A DNA stretch of 64,000 nt from Plenodomus lindquistii (Eukaryota > Ascomycota > Dothideomycetes > Pleosporales > Leptosphaeriaceae), in contig JANUWI010000002.1 of the NCBI GenBank assembly GCA_025504975.1, positions 434,001 to 498,000 on the forward strand, read 5' to 3'. The first letter of the stretch is position 1. Each line of letters starts with the position of its first letter. This document shows, one piece after another, positions 33,160-46,287 of the stretch. The notes under the pieces are model-generated. The model was not told the origin of the DNA. It ran no database searches and worked only from the letters and a program-made list of their open reading frames with translations. A program made the position numbers and the translations under genes.

Positions 33160-34875
33160 TCAGTCCATGGGGTCAATGAGGTCCGGCATATCATCGTCGT
33201 CGTCGTCACTACTCTCCTCGCTCCAACCGTCTTCATCTTCATCGCCATCACTTTCACCTTCATCAGAGCCATCTTCGCCGTAAAGTGTGGCCAAATTCAC
33301 TCTGCTGCCATCCAGCTGGCAGACAACGAAGCTCTCGATACCACAGTCCGCCGAGAGTGCCCACCAAACAGTGTCCACCTCTTTGGTAAAGTAAGCCGAG
33401 GGTATTCCGACCTCGTCTCGGCATGTCAGTACGATCTCTTTCAGATTGGGAAGCTCGGGATCGTCTCCTTGCCGTAGCTTCAGGAACCCAGTAGCCCATT
33501 CTTCGACGTCTTCATGGGGGTACAGCATCTCTAGTGACTCTAGCCTCTGCGGAAGGTCCTATAGTAAAGAGGCACTGATGTTAGTGTCTGGTCGCACGCT
33601 TCTTTGGGATGTTGAGCTTACTTTCGGTTGACACGTTCTTACAGGTTGAGGAAGAGTCATGGAAGGAATGCCGATCAAGAATGCCTGAGGGATGATCAAT
33701 CGCTTCAAGGCGGCGAAATTTGTCAATGACTCTTTGGGCTGTGAACACATGTCCAGCAACCACTCTAGCTCAGTCTCATCTTCTGTCGACTCGAAGGTAA
33801 TAGCAAGACTCTCCAGTGTGCCCTGGAATTTGCTCAATTGGTCAATGAAATAACCAGCGTCCAACTGCGTCAGAAGGTCGTCGCCAATGTGATAGCCATC
33901 ATTGATTAACATAAGCTTCAGGTCGGATAACTGTTCACAGCCGAGTGCATCGAAGACGTCGCGGAGCTGGACATCGGCCTTCTCCACCTATAGAGAGTTA
34001 GCCTACATTTTTGGAAACCTCCATCATATGGGAGCACACTCACCAACGGACGGTCTGCAAATTGTATAGAACAGGTCAAGGCTAGTTTCCGCAGATTTTC
34101 GGTACCCTGTAGACAGCCTGGACCGTTGAGGCGCAAAACTGTACCTATCAAGACAGTTTTCAGATCTAGGCTGGTGAGACTGGGAAAATCGAGACCGCAC
34201 TTGAGCATATGCGTATCACCTAGTGTCAGGTGCGAAATCCCTCTCCATGCATGGGTCAAGATGTCTGGTGGACGCGTGCTCCCGAAAAGACCAGTAATAC
34301 ACTCGCTTGATGGTGGGCCGCGATGATGATCCTTCACCCAGAAGTCGAGCTGGACAAGATTTGGAAGCTGTATGAGCAGAAGCCCTGCAAATGCTGACTC
34401 AATCGTGTTTTCGACAGACCGCCACCATGGGTGGCTCTTTCCGTAATTTAGCTCTTGCAGCCGCGAGAGAGAACGGTCACGCAACGATGACATTTCGAAA
34501 CCCTGGCTTTGATAGAAATCTGCGACGTTTTTGCGTACTGTTCTAAATCGCAGCACCCTCACCTTGGACGCTAGATCGGGGCGATCGAACAGCGTGCGCA
34601 GCAGCTTCACTGCGGGGTTGACCTTGGGGTGACAGCCACATGATATGGCAAGCTTCGCATTAATATGAAGCGCTTCCTGAGCTGCAGGCCGGAGTTTGCG
34701 CGACACCAGAGACAAGTTTTTGAGATGTTGTGGCGTACCTATTCATTTGATTAGAAGACACTTGTTGCTCCACACGGATCCCACGGTGGTTACCCGAATC
34801 AGGAAGTTGCAAAGCGACCAACAGAAGAAGTTCTTGTGGAAGACGAAGCATTGGCGGCTCGTAGCCAGTCGCCAT
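33160..34875 (-). CDS. F-box protein of unknown target
   Basis: Four minus-strand exons are proposed: 34875-34794, 34738-34044, 33987-33622 and 33558-33160, encoding 513 residues. The first 50 residues form an F-box: MLRLPQELLLLVALQL, then after the first intron TPQHLKNLSLVSRKLRPAA. The middle is a Leu-rich region with spaced LxxL segments (for example FPSLTSLDLKTVLIG) that could be degenerate leucine-rich repeats. The C-terminus is strongly acidic (about 35 residues rich in Asp/Glu, including SSDDDDDDMPDLIDPMD). F-box proteins recruit substrates to SCF ubiquitin ligases; such fungal genes are numerous and divergent and no substrate can be named. All introns keep the frame and have gt...ag ends. 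Confidence 0.78.
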
Positions 34876-35186
34876 CGTTGAAGTGCGTCGTGTGGCAATA
34901 GAGGCGTTGAACGCAAAGCTGGAATAGGACTGGGAAGGCTGTCAGCCTAGAAGTCCGGCAGAAGTTGTGTCACGTGTGCTTTGGCCGTTGCAGCAAGGTT
35001 GTGTCCGGAGAAGTAACCACGATCTGATTGTACGCGCTTGCCGTTCCAAGAGCGCGTCGACTGCCGGCGGCTGGTCGTACAGCGCAGCAAACGTAGATTC
35101 AAGCGGGCGGCAGGATGACGTAACGCGGCACACCTTCCCGCAGGCTAGTTTCACGTATAGCAATTAACTATGTGTGTTTCATGTAT
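34876..35186. other. short intergenic region
   Basis: This spacer lies between the F-box gene start and the 3' end of the exporter gene. Nothing recognisable was seen. Confidence 0.5.
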
Positions 35187-36925
35187 CTACAAATCACCAT
35201 CCCTGTCGACCTCCTTCGTTTGTTGAGTAGGGCGATCGCGAAGCTGCATTTTGAGGAGGAAACAAAGGCTAGTGAACACTCCTAGCCCGCTCAATCCAAC
35301 TCCAACATACAACGCACCTCGGTAGCCCGCGAGCTCATCCTCCACGGTCAATCCACCTTTGTTGACATGCGTCTCCACTGTACCTGCGATACCGACACCT
35401 ATGCTTATCGAGTAATTGACAATGGTGTTGACTAAACTCGCTGCCATGCCTTGGTGTGCCTTCTCTACCGCATTGCTCATGATCAACGTGCCTGCCGGAA
35501 AGGACATATCCATGCCCCATGGGATGATCAAAACAACCACGAAAGTCTGAGCCCAGTAGCTCTGGTGAACCGGTATGGTGGCTGTGGTGATGCTGCCGAT
35601 CAAGAAAGCGAGCATGCTGACAAGCATCACCCACCCTGGACCAATTCGCGATATGACATGGCCTGTGGTGATAGCTGCGATGAAGCCTGAAATTGCCACA
35701 GGGCTCATCTGTGCCATCGTGAGTAGTGGAGAGGTGTGGCGGAGTTGTTGAAGAATCTGTACATAGTAATACACGAAGATACCTGTCTTGTTAGTCCTGG
35801 GCTACGGAGGTTGTACGAGCATCAACTCACCGAAAGCCGCCCAGCCACAGGCTTCGCAAACCATGACGAAGGTCACATCGGTACTCAAGGCATCGAAGGG
35901 GATAAGAGGCTTCCGAGCAACCCTCAACTCGATCCAGAAGAAGACAGGAAACAGGAGAAGTCCCACGATCAGCAGGACGTAGATGTAAGGCTGGTCCCAA
36001 CCAAAGCCGGGGGCTTGATTCCAGGCGAAGTTGAACAAGATCATTGCCGTAATACCCACTGAGGCTCCAAGCAGATCCAGCTCGTGGAACTTATCCTTAT
36101 GTGAGAGCATTCGTACTTCTGGCTCCAACGGTACCGATGGAAGGATGATTGTAGACAAGCCCGCTAGGACGATCAGCGCGATGCCAAAGGTCCAGAAGGT
36201 CCAAGGCCACCAGAGCAAGGACCATAACCCTGCAAACGTTCCACCTACTATTGCACCACCTACGAGTTATTAGTAGTTTCTCACCTCATCGGAGCAAATG
36301 ACGTACCGGGTGCGCATGCCCCAAACAACGAAAACACCATGTCTTTCCTTCTCCCTTCGTTGTACGTTGCACCTAGCAATCCTAGTGCATTGGGTAGTAG
36401 TATGGCCGGCCCAATACCCCCAAGCACTCTTGAGAAGATGAAGAGCACCTGCCCGCCATTCCCACTGACAAACACGCTGCACCCTCCCACCACGTTCCAG
36501 ACAGCAAACCACAGGAAGCCAATGACAATCATGTTCTTGTACCCAAACAGATCGCCGCAGCGTCCCGACAGAAGAATGAATGTGCCCACGGTGAGCGAAT
36601 ATCCTGCGATGAGCCAGGAGAGAACACCCAGGTCCGTGATACCAAGATCCTCGCCGATGATATGCAGGATGTTTAGCGTATTCAGTAGCCCAGCTTGCGT
36701 TACGAATTGTGCTGAGCAGAGTATTCCAACGAAGAGGAACTCGTGCAAAGGCGACATGGTCTCCGCTACGGATTTTGTCCTAGCCAGCTCGAGGTCTCCG
36801 CCATTCCTCGAGTTGGCAAAGGATTCATGCGTGTCGAAATCCTTATCTTGCATGTTGTCGGATGAACCGTCGTTCAATGGGCTGGCTTTGAGCTCCAGTC
36901 CTTGTCCGCCATCGTCCCTGATCAT
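35187..36925 (-). CDS. MFS multidrug exporter, DHA2 (14-helix) type
   Basis: Three minus-strand exons, 36925-36307, 36259-35831 and 35782-35187, encode 547 residues from the Met at 36925. An upstream in-frame Met at 37093 would add 56 residues that look less like a transporter N-terminus. After a hydrophilic, Asp/Ser-rich N-terminus of about 60 residues, helix 1 reads EFLFVGILCSAQFVTQAGLL. SGRCGDLFGYKNMIVIG is the loop 2-3 motif, and GIGPAILLPNALGLLGATY resembles motif C of drug:H+ antiporters. The number and spacing of hydrophobic segments fit 14 helices (ATR1-like DHA2 group). Exons join at CAPG-GAIVGGTFAG and WAAFG-IFVYYY. It probably exports toxic compounds or metabolites. A regulator gene lies just upstream in the same orientation. 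Confidence 0.85.
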
Positions 36926-37840
36926 CTCCGGACCGAGAATCCTCGATTTTCCAGTGTCTTCACGTTGGCGAAAAAGGTACGGGTTGATCAAATCGGCTGT
37001 GTTCAGACAAATGTCGCGGTCAGTATAGCGTAATGACCTGAGTTGATGCCCTGTGATGATCTGGCAGGCGTGGGAGCGGAAAAGTAGCGCCACGATCTAT
37101 TTATCATTGCCATGCTTGATCTTTGCACTCGAGACGCCATTATATGTCAGGACTTGTCGTTTTTGCTCGCCGTTACGTGAGCGCGGAATACGTTCAACTT
37201 CGGCATGCGGGACCACTTTCCCGGTAACTAGTGGCCGATCTGTCTGCCGCGACTTGTTCCCGACGCGATAACAACATGAAATTTGTTCGAACTTCATACG
37301 AACTTTAAACGGACAATCGCAGGTCTGGGCAGATTGTGACTACAGACATCTTCTTGAGAGCATACACTGACTGCAGGAGCGTGATCAGGCGCATGTCTCG
37401 TTGAGTGTAGCACCAGCGTCAGTCCCAAGGGGTGGTCGCGACCTTGGACGTCTTCTGACGTATACACAAGCTAGGCTAAAAAGAGACCCTCCTTCGTGCA
37501 CGGCCCGCTCATTAACAATCGAGAATAATCTGCACTGTCCAACGAGGCGAAGATTGGAGGACCATTGGTGCCATGACTTTTGAAGGATTGCAGACTCGTT
37601 GCGCAAATCTAGAATCACCTTCTATTTTGAATCTGCCATGCAGCGTAAATTATGCAAGAAAGTCATGGATATATGCAACGCCGAAGTATAGCAGCGAATG
37701 AATAACAATCTGAACTTTGGAGCAAAGAGAAAGAGAAAGGGCTGAAATGATCCGCGAAAAAATTATCTTGCTCTGATATCGCAAATGTACCGAGCCGATG
37801 GAAAGACCGCAAACATGAGAGGAGGCTTCTTTCTGCGGTG
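36926..37840. other. intergenic region between regulator and exporter
   Basis: This stretch of about 900 bp contains the exporter promoter and the 3' UTR of the regulator gene. Short ORFs have no support. No recognisable repeat was found. Confidence 0.5.
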
Positions 37841-39672
37841 CTATCCGAGACAAAGCATGTTCGATCCTAGAGTGATCGTACTGCTACTAGGATGCAGCAT
37901 TTCACTCCACCAGTCTTCGCGTACATGACATGATGCATCTTGTTTAGCCAGCCAGATTCGCAGACCACTCACACGTCTCAAAACTGGCGGCAAAGTACTC
38001 CTGTCTCCTTCGCGTATCGGTACAACGCGTTGGTACAGCCGATCGCGTCGTCCTGAGTTTGTGGTGACAGCGGCGATAAACAATGGCCAGATGGGGTAGA
38101 TTGCCGAATAGAGGCTACCTTTTACTGGCAGAGATAAGAGTAGTGTTTGCAGGGTATCTGAGAGTTGGAGAATGGAAGGATGGAAACGAGTGTATCTGCT
38201 TCCTGTAAGTTCAAATGCAGTGTGAAAATGTTGATAAACTTACCCGTAGAGACGGCATTGAAGATAGATCATTGTTGCGAGTCGGAAACACTCGGCTGTG
38301 GCTAGCAACACTCCTTCCTGCTGACTCTGGGGTTCTGAAGTCCATTGCTCGAGGTCTTTCACAAGCGACTCTATCTTTCGGGCTTCGGGAACATTTCCTG
38401 GGGGGCTCGACCTGCTTGCAATAGCGTTTATGGATGAAATGAGGAAAACAAGTTGTGGGCAGAGTCCCAATGCTCCGCATATCTTCTGCGCCTCTGTTGA
38501 TGATGTGCCTGCAAGCCATGACACCCTTTCAAACGAATGATAGGAAGTGGCTCGCAAGCCCAAAGAAATCTGTGCTGAACGTGCCAGAATGATCTGGGTG
38601 CGAATGACCAAAGCTGCATCCGAATGCTGATCGACGAGTCCAGCAGGAATAGCATCAACAATATTGGCATGGCATGACCAGCAGAGCCGGGAATCTTCTT
38701 GGTTGATAGCGCCATGATGCATCAGTAGCATACTGGTAGCGAGGGCGCCCTGGTAGTTTTCGCCATTGCGGATCTGCGCCGCAAGCGTGTTGAGCGCTTG
38801 CGTGGAGTAACACAGTTCAGCTTCATGATACGCGTCATTGTCGCCCGGTAGATAGTCCCGAATGTAAGCAGCTGAAAGGCTCAAGATAGCGTACCGAGTA
38901 CTTAGACATGCGTCGGCTGTCTGCAGTAACGTTACATAGACGTTGGACTGAGTCGCAATCGTGCGCCCGGGACATATTCCGGTCATATAAAATTCGATCA
39001 AGCTCTGCTCGATATTCTCTTTGCCAAAGGAGCCTAGTGGCCATGATTTGATCAGGCCTGTAGGTCCTAATTCTTGTGATGAGCCCCTTTCTGCTGATCT
39101 GGCAGATGAACATGCGAATGGACTGCCAGAGTTGGCTCGCAGAAACTCAGCATCGAATGTATGAGAGTCGACTGTTCTAGTCAGCTTATGAGATGGTGAC
39201 GAGATGTTGCAGACAGCTTACCTTTCGCATCCTTAGATTCAGACAGCTCACAAAGAAAATCCTGGCAGGCGTCGGCTTTCGATCTCTGAATGTGTTTGAT
39301 ACGTTGGACGACCAACATCGTCGCATCCGCATTCTGAAGCATGGACACGTAGGATTGTTGTTGCTGAAGGATGTTCTTGAACCTCTCAAATTGCTTGCTG
39401 TTGAGCTCGCCCAACCGCCAGTATAGTTGTCCGAGGATTTCCAGCAATACGACGCCGGGTCCTTCCGCTACCATCCATCGGCGGATAACCAGCAGATTCC
39501 GACGGCTGTTCCTCTGATTGCCTTCCGTAGGCAGATCCATAACTCTACCGAGTAATCTGTCGATGTGCGTGCAGTCGAGGGAGCTATAGTCTGGCGACAT
39601 AGTCAAATGTTGTAACGCATCAGCTGCCGACTCCACAGCTTTCGTAAGGCGCCGATCAGCGTCCATAGTCAT
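37841..39672 (-). CDS. fungal-specific transcription-factor-domain protein (Fungal_trans_2 type), no visible zinc cluster
   Basis: Three minus-strand exons, 39672-39222, 39171-38244 and 38198-37841, encode 578 residues. The body fits the helical Fungal_trans_2 domain: RYAILSLSAAYIRDYLPG, LATSMLLMHHGAINQED, then near the C-terminus VKGSLYSAIYPIWPLFIAAV and STLPPVLRRVSGLRIWLAKQD. This domain usually follows a Zn2Cys6 cluster, but no CxxCxxxxxxC pattern is present in the predicted N-terminus, nor in frame in the kilobase upstream. Either a further 5' exon is missed or the protein lacks its own DNA-binding domain. The second acceptor (gaag) was chosen because the stronger acag shifts the frame. 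Located upstream of a DHA2 exporter on the same strand. Confidence 0.8.
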
Positions 39673-41859
39673 TGAAATGTCGAATAGTCATTGAAGTGTC
39701 GATATGCGGTGAGGTTTCCGATGCAAGATCGCTAACACGCGAGTGGACTTTGCCCAGAGCGAGCTTCCTAGTGCGATTGAGATGCGACTAACAACCAGTG
39801 CACTGTCGTCACAGACAGGGGATAAATCTGTCGAGAGCGAGAGGTTGTGAATCCAAGAAGACGAAAGGAGAAGCTATGATAGAAGGAGAACTAAAGTAGA
39901 CAACAACGAAACAAGACAAAAGGAAGAGATGAATGGACTGAAGACGAAGGCCACTAGAGGTCATTTTTGGGAAGGGGGAGATGATACCTATGGGTATAAA
40001 GAGGGTGGACGCGACTGCAACGACCAATCTGCAGATCTGAAAACCCAAGGAAAGGAAAGGGCTTGTAAGACCATCGAATCAGAGTCTCTAAATGCATCGT
40101 GAATTGAGCATCTCGCTGCTGTGGCAAGGGTAAGGCGGAGTGAGGTCAGCAATCCATTTTCGTGCCCAACGTGGTCGTTACAGATGGTCTGACAGGAGAG
40201 TGTGTGCCTCGACTGAGCCACGCTTAGCATAGAAGCTGTTTTCAGGCTAGGATGGTGACTGAAGCACGATGTGCATGGAGATGGTGTACGTCGAGGGTGT
40301 TAGAGAATGCTACTGCACCTTTAGGCACGAGTCATGCAAACTCACTTGCCACTTGCAACAGACAGCATCTGCGCAAGCCAATTGCTTGATAATTGTGGGA
40401 GATTGACTGCAGTGTTGTGACGAAGCGCAACTACTTGATGCTATTTGAAGAGTGAAGCTCTGGTCGCGGTATTGTCTCTTTGGAAGTTGGTGTGTTTCCG
40501 GATTTAGCGCGGTTGGCTCGTGCGCTTCACCCGCATTACGAAGGAACTCGTCTTACCATCTCACATTCACAGCACTACATACGCGTGAGCCCATAGAGTA
40601 GCAAGAAGATAACAAAACCACTAAAACTTATTACATGATGATCTCTACTACTCCTAGAAATCCTATACAATATCTAATCACTCTTGGTGGCGCCTTCAGG
40701 TATTGTGTGGTAGCTGCGGTAAATAGTGTAAGTGATTCTGCTCCTTCATACGTTGACTTGGCCTGTACACAGGTTGTGTCCACACCACAGCTCGACAATC
40801 CCTTATGTTGGATCTCCCTATCGCACTAGGCGCGAGAACGTGCTATTCAGCGAGGACTCTCCAGTTCCAACACATGTGTGACTCTGAAACATCTGCGCCT
40901 TATCAGCGTCATTATACCATATGAGCTGCATCATGCATCGAATAACACACAACCCACACACACACTTCACGAACAAGCAGTCTTTAGTGTATGAAAAAGC
41001 CATGTACTTCATCTATGGCTGATATTCAGGAATAATTTCTCGCCCTTCAGCACCATTACTTGCCATCAAGATATCAATCATGCCACCGCCTCAGCAACAA
41101 CACTGAACCCCAAGGGCGCGTAACACAACATGAGCTACTGTACCCACGAGAATACATCTTACCCGTGTGATGGAATAATCAAGCGCGGGTAAGGCACGCT
41201 GCATGCATGCATGCAGGCTAAGCGTATTCTGTTGCTGCAAGTAAGCACCACAAACATAGCCAACATCCACCAAAATAGTCTCAAATGTCAAACACGCCAT
41301 GCTTGGCCGTTTCGTAGGGCTACTGACAGCCCCAAGCTGACTGACTGGTTCCCTAGCTGCCGCTGGATCGTGCGACCATGAGTAAAGGTATACGACGACA
41401 AATTCTCCGAATTTACGCTTTGCATTCCAATGTGAGCCCATGTCGTCAGTGGTTTTCCAGATCCAACGACTTGCGTTTAGCAAGCCATTTTCAGAAGAGG
41501 GGCATATCATAATATCAGTCTTAATCAAAAGTTCCTATCAGTCTACACACCGTGGTATCCCGCCTTCCATCCGAAGAAACGAATCTCCGTACTCCAATGA
41601 CCCGATCCGATCCAATCCGATTTTCCTTTCAATCCCCCCCATGCATTTGACTATTCAAAAGGGACTAGGGGGGACAGAAGAGCAAGAAACCATGAAAAGG
41701 GGTGACGCCAAAGCAACACCGCTATGCAAAAAGAGACAAAACGCAATACCACGCTAATTATATTAAACAGCCAAATGAAAGAGAGAATGCATGTTGGCAC
41801 GGCGACTACACAAACGCGGGAGTGAGGAGATTTCGATTGTACCACGGATTCGACGCGTT
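39673..41859. other. gene-free interval of about 2.2 kb
   Basis: No convincing ORF, tRNA or repeat family was found on either strand between the regulator gene and the 3' end of the alpha-actinin gene. A small tgca run (tgcatgcatgcatgc, near 41204) is the only simple repeat noted. Confidence 0.5.
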
Positions 41860-44022
41860 CTATTCGCCGTTGACGTGGTTGCCGTTGCCTTTGTTAACGC
41901 CCATGTACCGCTGCATGTAGGTGATGTAGTCGAACTTGGGAATGTCGCGGTCTTCTTGCAAATCTGGGCCTTGGTGCTCTGGCATTTGTGATATTAGGTC
42001 GTCGATGACTTCATCTGGGACAAGGGAATGGCGGAGGTCGAGTTCGGTAACGTAGGGCTAGTGTTTTGTTAGCACAGGATCATGGCAAAGCAACATGGCT
42101 CAGAGATGACGAACCTTGCCATCAGCGACCTCCTTGAACGACTCAAAGACCTGTTCTGCTGTGTTCTGGTCCTCTGTTTCGTCAACCATGAAGCGAATGA
42201 ACTGCTCAAATGTCACATAATCTTTGCCGCCGCTCGTTTCTTTGAACCGCTCGTGCATCTCTTCCTCGTCGTAAACAAGACCCAAACTGGCTAATGCTGC
42301 AGAGAATTCCAGTTCTGCCAACGAATTCGATACGTCGCGGTCGAAATGTCGGAACACAGACTCGAACTCTTCCAATTGTATAGGCGTGAGATTAGTCATA
42401 TTGCGTGCCACCATTTGGTTCTCCAAGAAGGCTAGTTTCTTGGACACGCTATTGCGCACCAGGCCAAGCTCGTACTCCAACTCGTCATACGTGTATGTTG
42501 TGAAGTCGTTCTCTTCAATATTCGCCTCTGCGCACTGCTCGTCGATGGAGGCGATGAGAGTCAAATACTCGTCTAGCGGCTGCAGCGATTTGCTGATTTC
42601 CTGTGTGTGTTCCAGTTGATCCTCGACGTCGCCTTCGAGAGCTGATATTGAGGTGGACAGTGTATTGAGTGCAAGCGCAAAGTCATTTGCCTTGTCCGCG
42701 AACGACTTCCGTAGTGCGTTCTTGATGTCTCGTATGGTTTCGTTGATAATTTGGGACCGTTGTCGCTCAGCTTTCATTAGTCCTGACCAAGCTGTGTCGA
42801 GTGCTTCCAGGCTCAACTCCGCAGGCGGATCGTATGGTCGTAGACGGTATGTAGCCAACTTTGTCCTGATGTTGCCCAACAGCCCAACCAGGTCCGATTT
42901 CTCGGCGACCCACGTCCGCTTGTTCTTGCGTTTCCATGCTGTGAACTCTGTGGCCTGGTTCCTAGCATCGGCATATGTCCCATCGAACTTTGCTTCCTCC
43001 CACTGTTTTCTTTGCTGTACTATCTGCTCGAGGAGTGCGCGCATGCGTCGCTCAAAGTCGTTCTGCATCTGCCAGGCTCCTTGCATGTTGGCCACAAACT
43101 TTTCCACTCGGCGACCGGCATTCTCAACACGTTCCATTTGCGAGAAGGCGTGGAACCAGTAAGCGATGTAGGTCATGAGGGAGCGCTCGTCGGGCTTCGC
43201 GACGTCGCAAACGTCTTCCACGTCCAGCAAGTCTGGGATGCCAATCTCTTTGGAGGCGATGTCGAAGGCTAGCTGCATGTTCCCACGGTGGTCGCTCTTG
43301 TCGAGGCTATCGTAATCGATCAGGTCGGGCCGGTGTATGTCCAAGAGGGCGCAGCTGGTCCAAGTTAGATGTGTAATTTCCAAATCACTGCCAGTACCCA
43401 CAAAGCCAGCCCGTCATTCCAGCTCGTCGAGAAGTCACGGACTTCGACCTCATCGTAGCAAGCCGTCTTCCTCTGACACCACAGCAGAAGACCCTCCTTT
43501 GCGCTCAGACCCTCCTCGTTGATGTCGCTGATGGTGAAGCGCAGAATCAGGGTCCATATCAGGCCCAGTATGATCTTGCTGTTGCCATCCACGACGTCCT
43601 CTGCGCCCGTGTTGGTCAGCTGGATGCCCCTGCTCCGGATGTAGTCGAGGGACTTGTTGACATTCTCGAATCTCTGCACGCGCAGCTTGGGACGGGAGGC
43701 ATAGCGGCCAAGGGATTCGTTGCTGAGGATCTCGAGGAGGTGGATGAGGATGATCTACAGCGTGTCAGTACCACGGGGGCTAGGCATGTGTGCAGGCGGG
43801 GGGCCCTCGTTACGGCCGGGAGGGGCACATACGCCGTCGGAGAGGTCTGTGATGAGGTCCTGGATCTGAACTTCCCGGCTCTTAAGCTTGCTGTTCAGCC
43901 TGCAGCGAGGTGGTTAGCAGAGCCGCACGGTAAACAAGCAGCGCTGGCGGCGGGGGCCATGCGCACCATTTGGTGAACGTCTTCTGCTGGACCTTGACCC
44001 ATTGTTGCTCAAGCGGCGCCAT
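41860..44022 (-). CDS. alpha-actinin
   Basis: Five minus-strand exons, 44022-43967, 43899-43833, 43754-43402, 43354-42115 and 42057-41860, encode 637 residues. Residues 1-240 are two calponin-homology domains: the start MAPLEQQWVKVQQKTFTKWL, LGLIWTLILRFTI in CH1, and SWNDGLAFCALLDIHRPDLI in CH2. A shortened spectrin-repeat rod follows (about 250-480), then EF-hand-like segments (EFESVFRHFDRDVSN..., GGKDYVTFEQFIRFMV) and the C-terminal FDYITYMQRYMG. This is the fungal alpha-actinin architecture with a short rod. It crosslinks F-actin in the cytokinetic ring and cortical patches. The GLAF junction was used to choose donor gtgggt over a neighbouring gtactg. Divergent from the antiporter gene. 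Confidence 0.93.
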
Positions 44023-44454
44023 TCTCGGGGTGCATCAGTGCTACTCGCAGTCAGGCCGCATGCGGATAGAAATAGGCGGATATGAGTGTCTGGCGGGGGC
44101 GTGCTGGTATACGGGTTGTTTTCACAGCGCCTAAACAGTCAATGGCGGAGCGGACTTGGGTTGCTGGCGGGCGGGCGCTCGGCTGGCCCCACGCTTGCCC
44201 TGGGGGCGCTCGAGCAACGACTCAGCAACGCAACCTCAGGCGACAGGGGAGAGCTCTGCATCACCAATTCTTCGCGCATCCAACCATTCTCTGATTCGTC
44301 GCAAGACAGTTTGCCCGAAGCTTGCTCAGTGCACTCAATGGGTGCGAGAGGTTAAAGCGTTGATATTACCTGCTGTATTATAGACGAAGGCTCGTCCAAA
44401 GGAAGCAGGTACTTCATCCCCCATTGGCCCACCATTCGTTGCTGCTTTCCCACC
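44023..44454. other. bidirectional promoter region
   Basis: This interval separates the divergent alpha-actinin and antiporter genes. No supported feature was seen apart from GC-rich sequence near the actinin start. Confidence 0.5.
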
Positions 44455-46287
44455 ATGGCCGGTCCATCATCTCAGGATGCAGCCTCTCTGCCCTATCACG
44501 AGCCTGGCATTGTCACCATACTTGTCCTCACATCCTTTCTCCTCTTGCTCAATGTCATCAACTCTGTTCTTGATCGGATCCTGTACTGTGGTCTGCTAGG
44601 GCAGGTTCTGATTGGCATTGCCTGGGGAACGCCGGGCGCAAAATGGCTGTCTGCAAACCTCGAAGAAGCCATTGTTCAATTGGGCTATCTTGGTCTGATT
44701 CTGCTGGTATACGAAGGTATCCTTATTCAGAGCAGTGGTGACACGACCAATCAGTTGCAAAACTAACATGTTCTAGGTGGCCTTCATACCTCATTCCAAG
44801 CTCTCAAGGCAAACTTGCTTCTATCATGCGGCGTTGCTCTTACTGGTATTATGATCCCAATCGGACTATCCTACACCCTACAGACGCTCCTTGATGCAAC
44901 CCCTGTGCAAGCATTCGCTGCGGGTGCTGCGCTGTGCTCCACTAGTCTTGGAACCACCTTCACCGTGCTGGCCTCCAGTGGGCTTACAACTACCCGACTA
45001 GGGGTGGTTTTGACCAGTGCCGCTATGATGGATGATGTTGTCGGACTAGTCATGGTCCAAGTCATCTCAAATCTCGGAGGAGACAATTTCAGCTGGGTCA
45101 CTGTGGTGCGTCCAGTCCTTGTCTCGGTCGCTTTTGCCACCGTCGTGCCAATTGTATGTCTGTACATCGCAAGGCCTGTGACCTCGTGGCTGAATGATTG
45201 CCGCGAGACTCAGAAAGTGTCAAGACTCAACGTCATCTTGCTCATGCCACAGACTGCGTTTTTCATTCACACCCTGCTCTTGGTGGGACTGGTGTCGGGT
45301 GCGACATATGCTGGAACCTCGAATCTTTTTGCTGCATATATTGCTGGAGCCAGCATAAGTTGGTGGGATTCAGAATTGTCCCATCCCTCATCTTCTCATG
45401 CACAGCCTTCACTTACCGCAGCCAATGCGAAGAAGATGAAGGCTACTCCTCAAGCCTCCGACCAGCCACCAGACACGCAGCGGGCAACCGTTGATCCTGT
45501 CGAGGGCGTAGCCACGTCTTCTATAGTCGATGGCGACCGAAGCACCCCTTCTCCAACGGCCACCTCCGAGCCCAGAGAAGTGTCAAACGCTCAGTCCATC
45601 GATCAGGGCACTCACGGATCGGCTATATATGAGCAATACTACCACTCAGCCGTATCCAGGATCCTACAGCCTCTGTTCTTCGCGTCAATTGGTTTCTCTA
45701 TTCCCATTACACGAATGTTCAACGGCTCTGTCGTATGGAAAGGCATCGTTTATACGGTCTTGATGGCATTTGGAAAATTTGTGTGCGGTCTTTGGCTCGT
45801 GAGAATCTCAGTCATGCCAGGCAAGGGATCCTTGAGTCGATCACTTGCAAAGGTGAAGCTACCATCGATGCCGCATCTGTGGGGAAGAAACGGACGGAAA
45901 GGTCCATCGACTACAAACAAGGCTGCGGACACGACTCCAAGAAACGCAACAAATCTCGAATCTCGAAGTTCCCCCAGCCCATCAAAGCCGTTGTCACTAC
46001 AGCCGCCTCTTATACTAGCACTCGCGATGTGTGCGCGGGGGGAGATAGGCTTCCTGATATCTGGTGTCGCCGAGTCGAATGGAATCTTCTCAACTTCAGG
46101 AACTGCATCGGCGGACGAGCCATCTGACATATTCCTCGTTGTGACCTGGGCCATAGTGCTGTGCACAATACTAGGACCTCTGGGTGTTGGGCTCTCGGTG
46201 CGTAGAGTGAAGAAGCTTCAGAAGCGGAAGAATAAGCAACAGGAAGGGTCTGGGCGAGACGTGCTTGGTGTATGGGGGGTTGAATAG
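44455..46287 (+). CDS. CPA2-type Na+(K+)/H+ antiporter
   Basis: Exons 44455-44716 and 44777-46287 encode 590 residues; the intron (gtatcc...gttctag) joins VYEG to GLHTSFQAL. Membrane helices are dense up to residue about 300: the N-terminal PGIVTILVLTSFLLLLNV, LGQVLIGIAWGTPGAKW (family-typical) and LGTTFTVLASSGL, followed by AAMMDDVVGLVMVQV. The Asp-Asp pair in helix 5 is the proton/cation-binding site of the Na_H_Exchanger fold. A hydrophilic, Ser/Thr-rich cytosolic loop (about 310-380) interrupts the protein before SIGFSIPITRMFNG and CARGEIGFLISGVAESNG. The tail is basic. Probably an organellar or plasma-membrane cation/proton exchanger; ion preference is not predictable. Confidence 0.9.

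Noticed and set aside
41204..41220. tgca repeat near 41.2 kb as a mobile-element end
   Set aside because: It is a short simple palindromic run with no terminal inverted repeat partner or target duplication.
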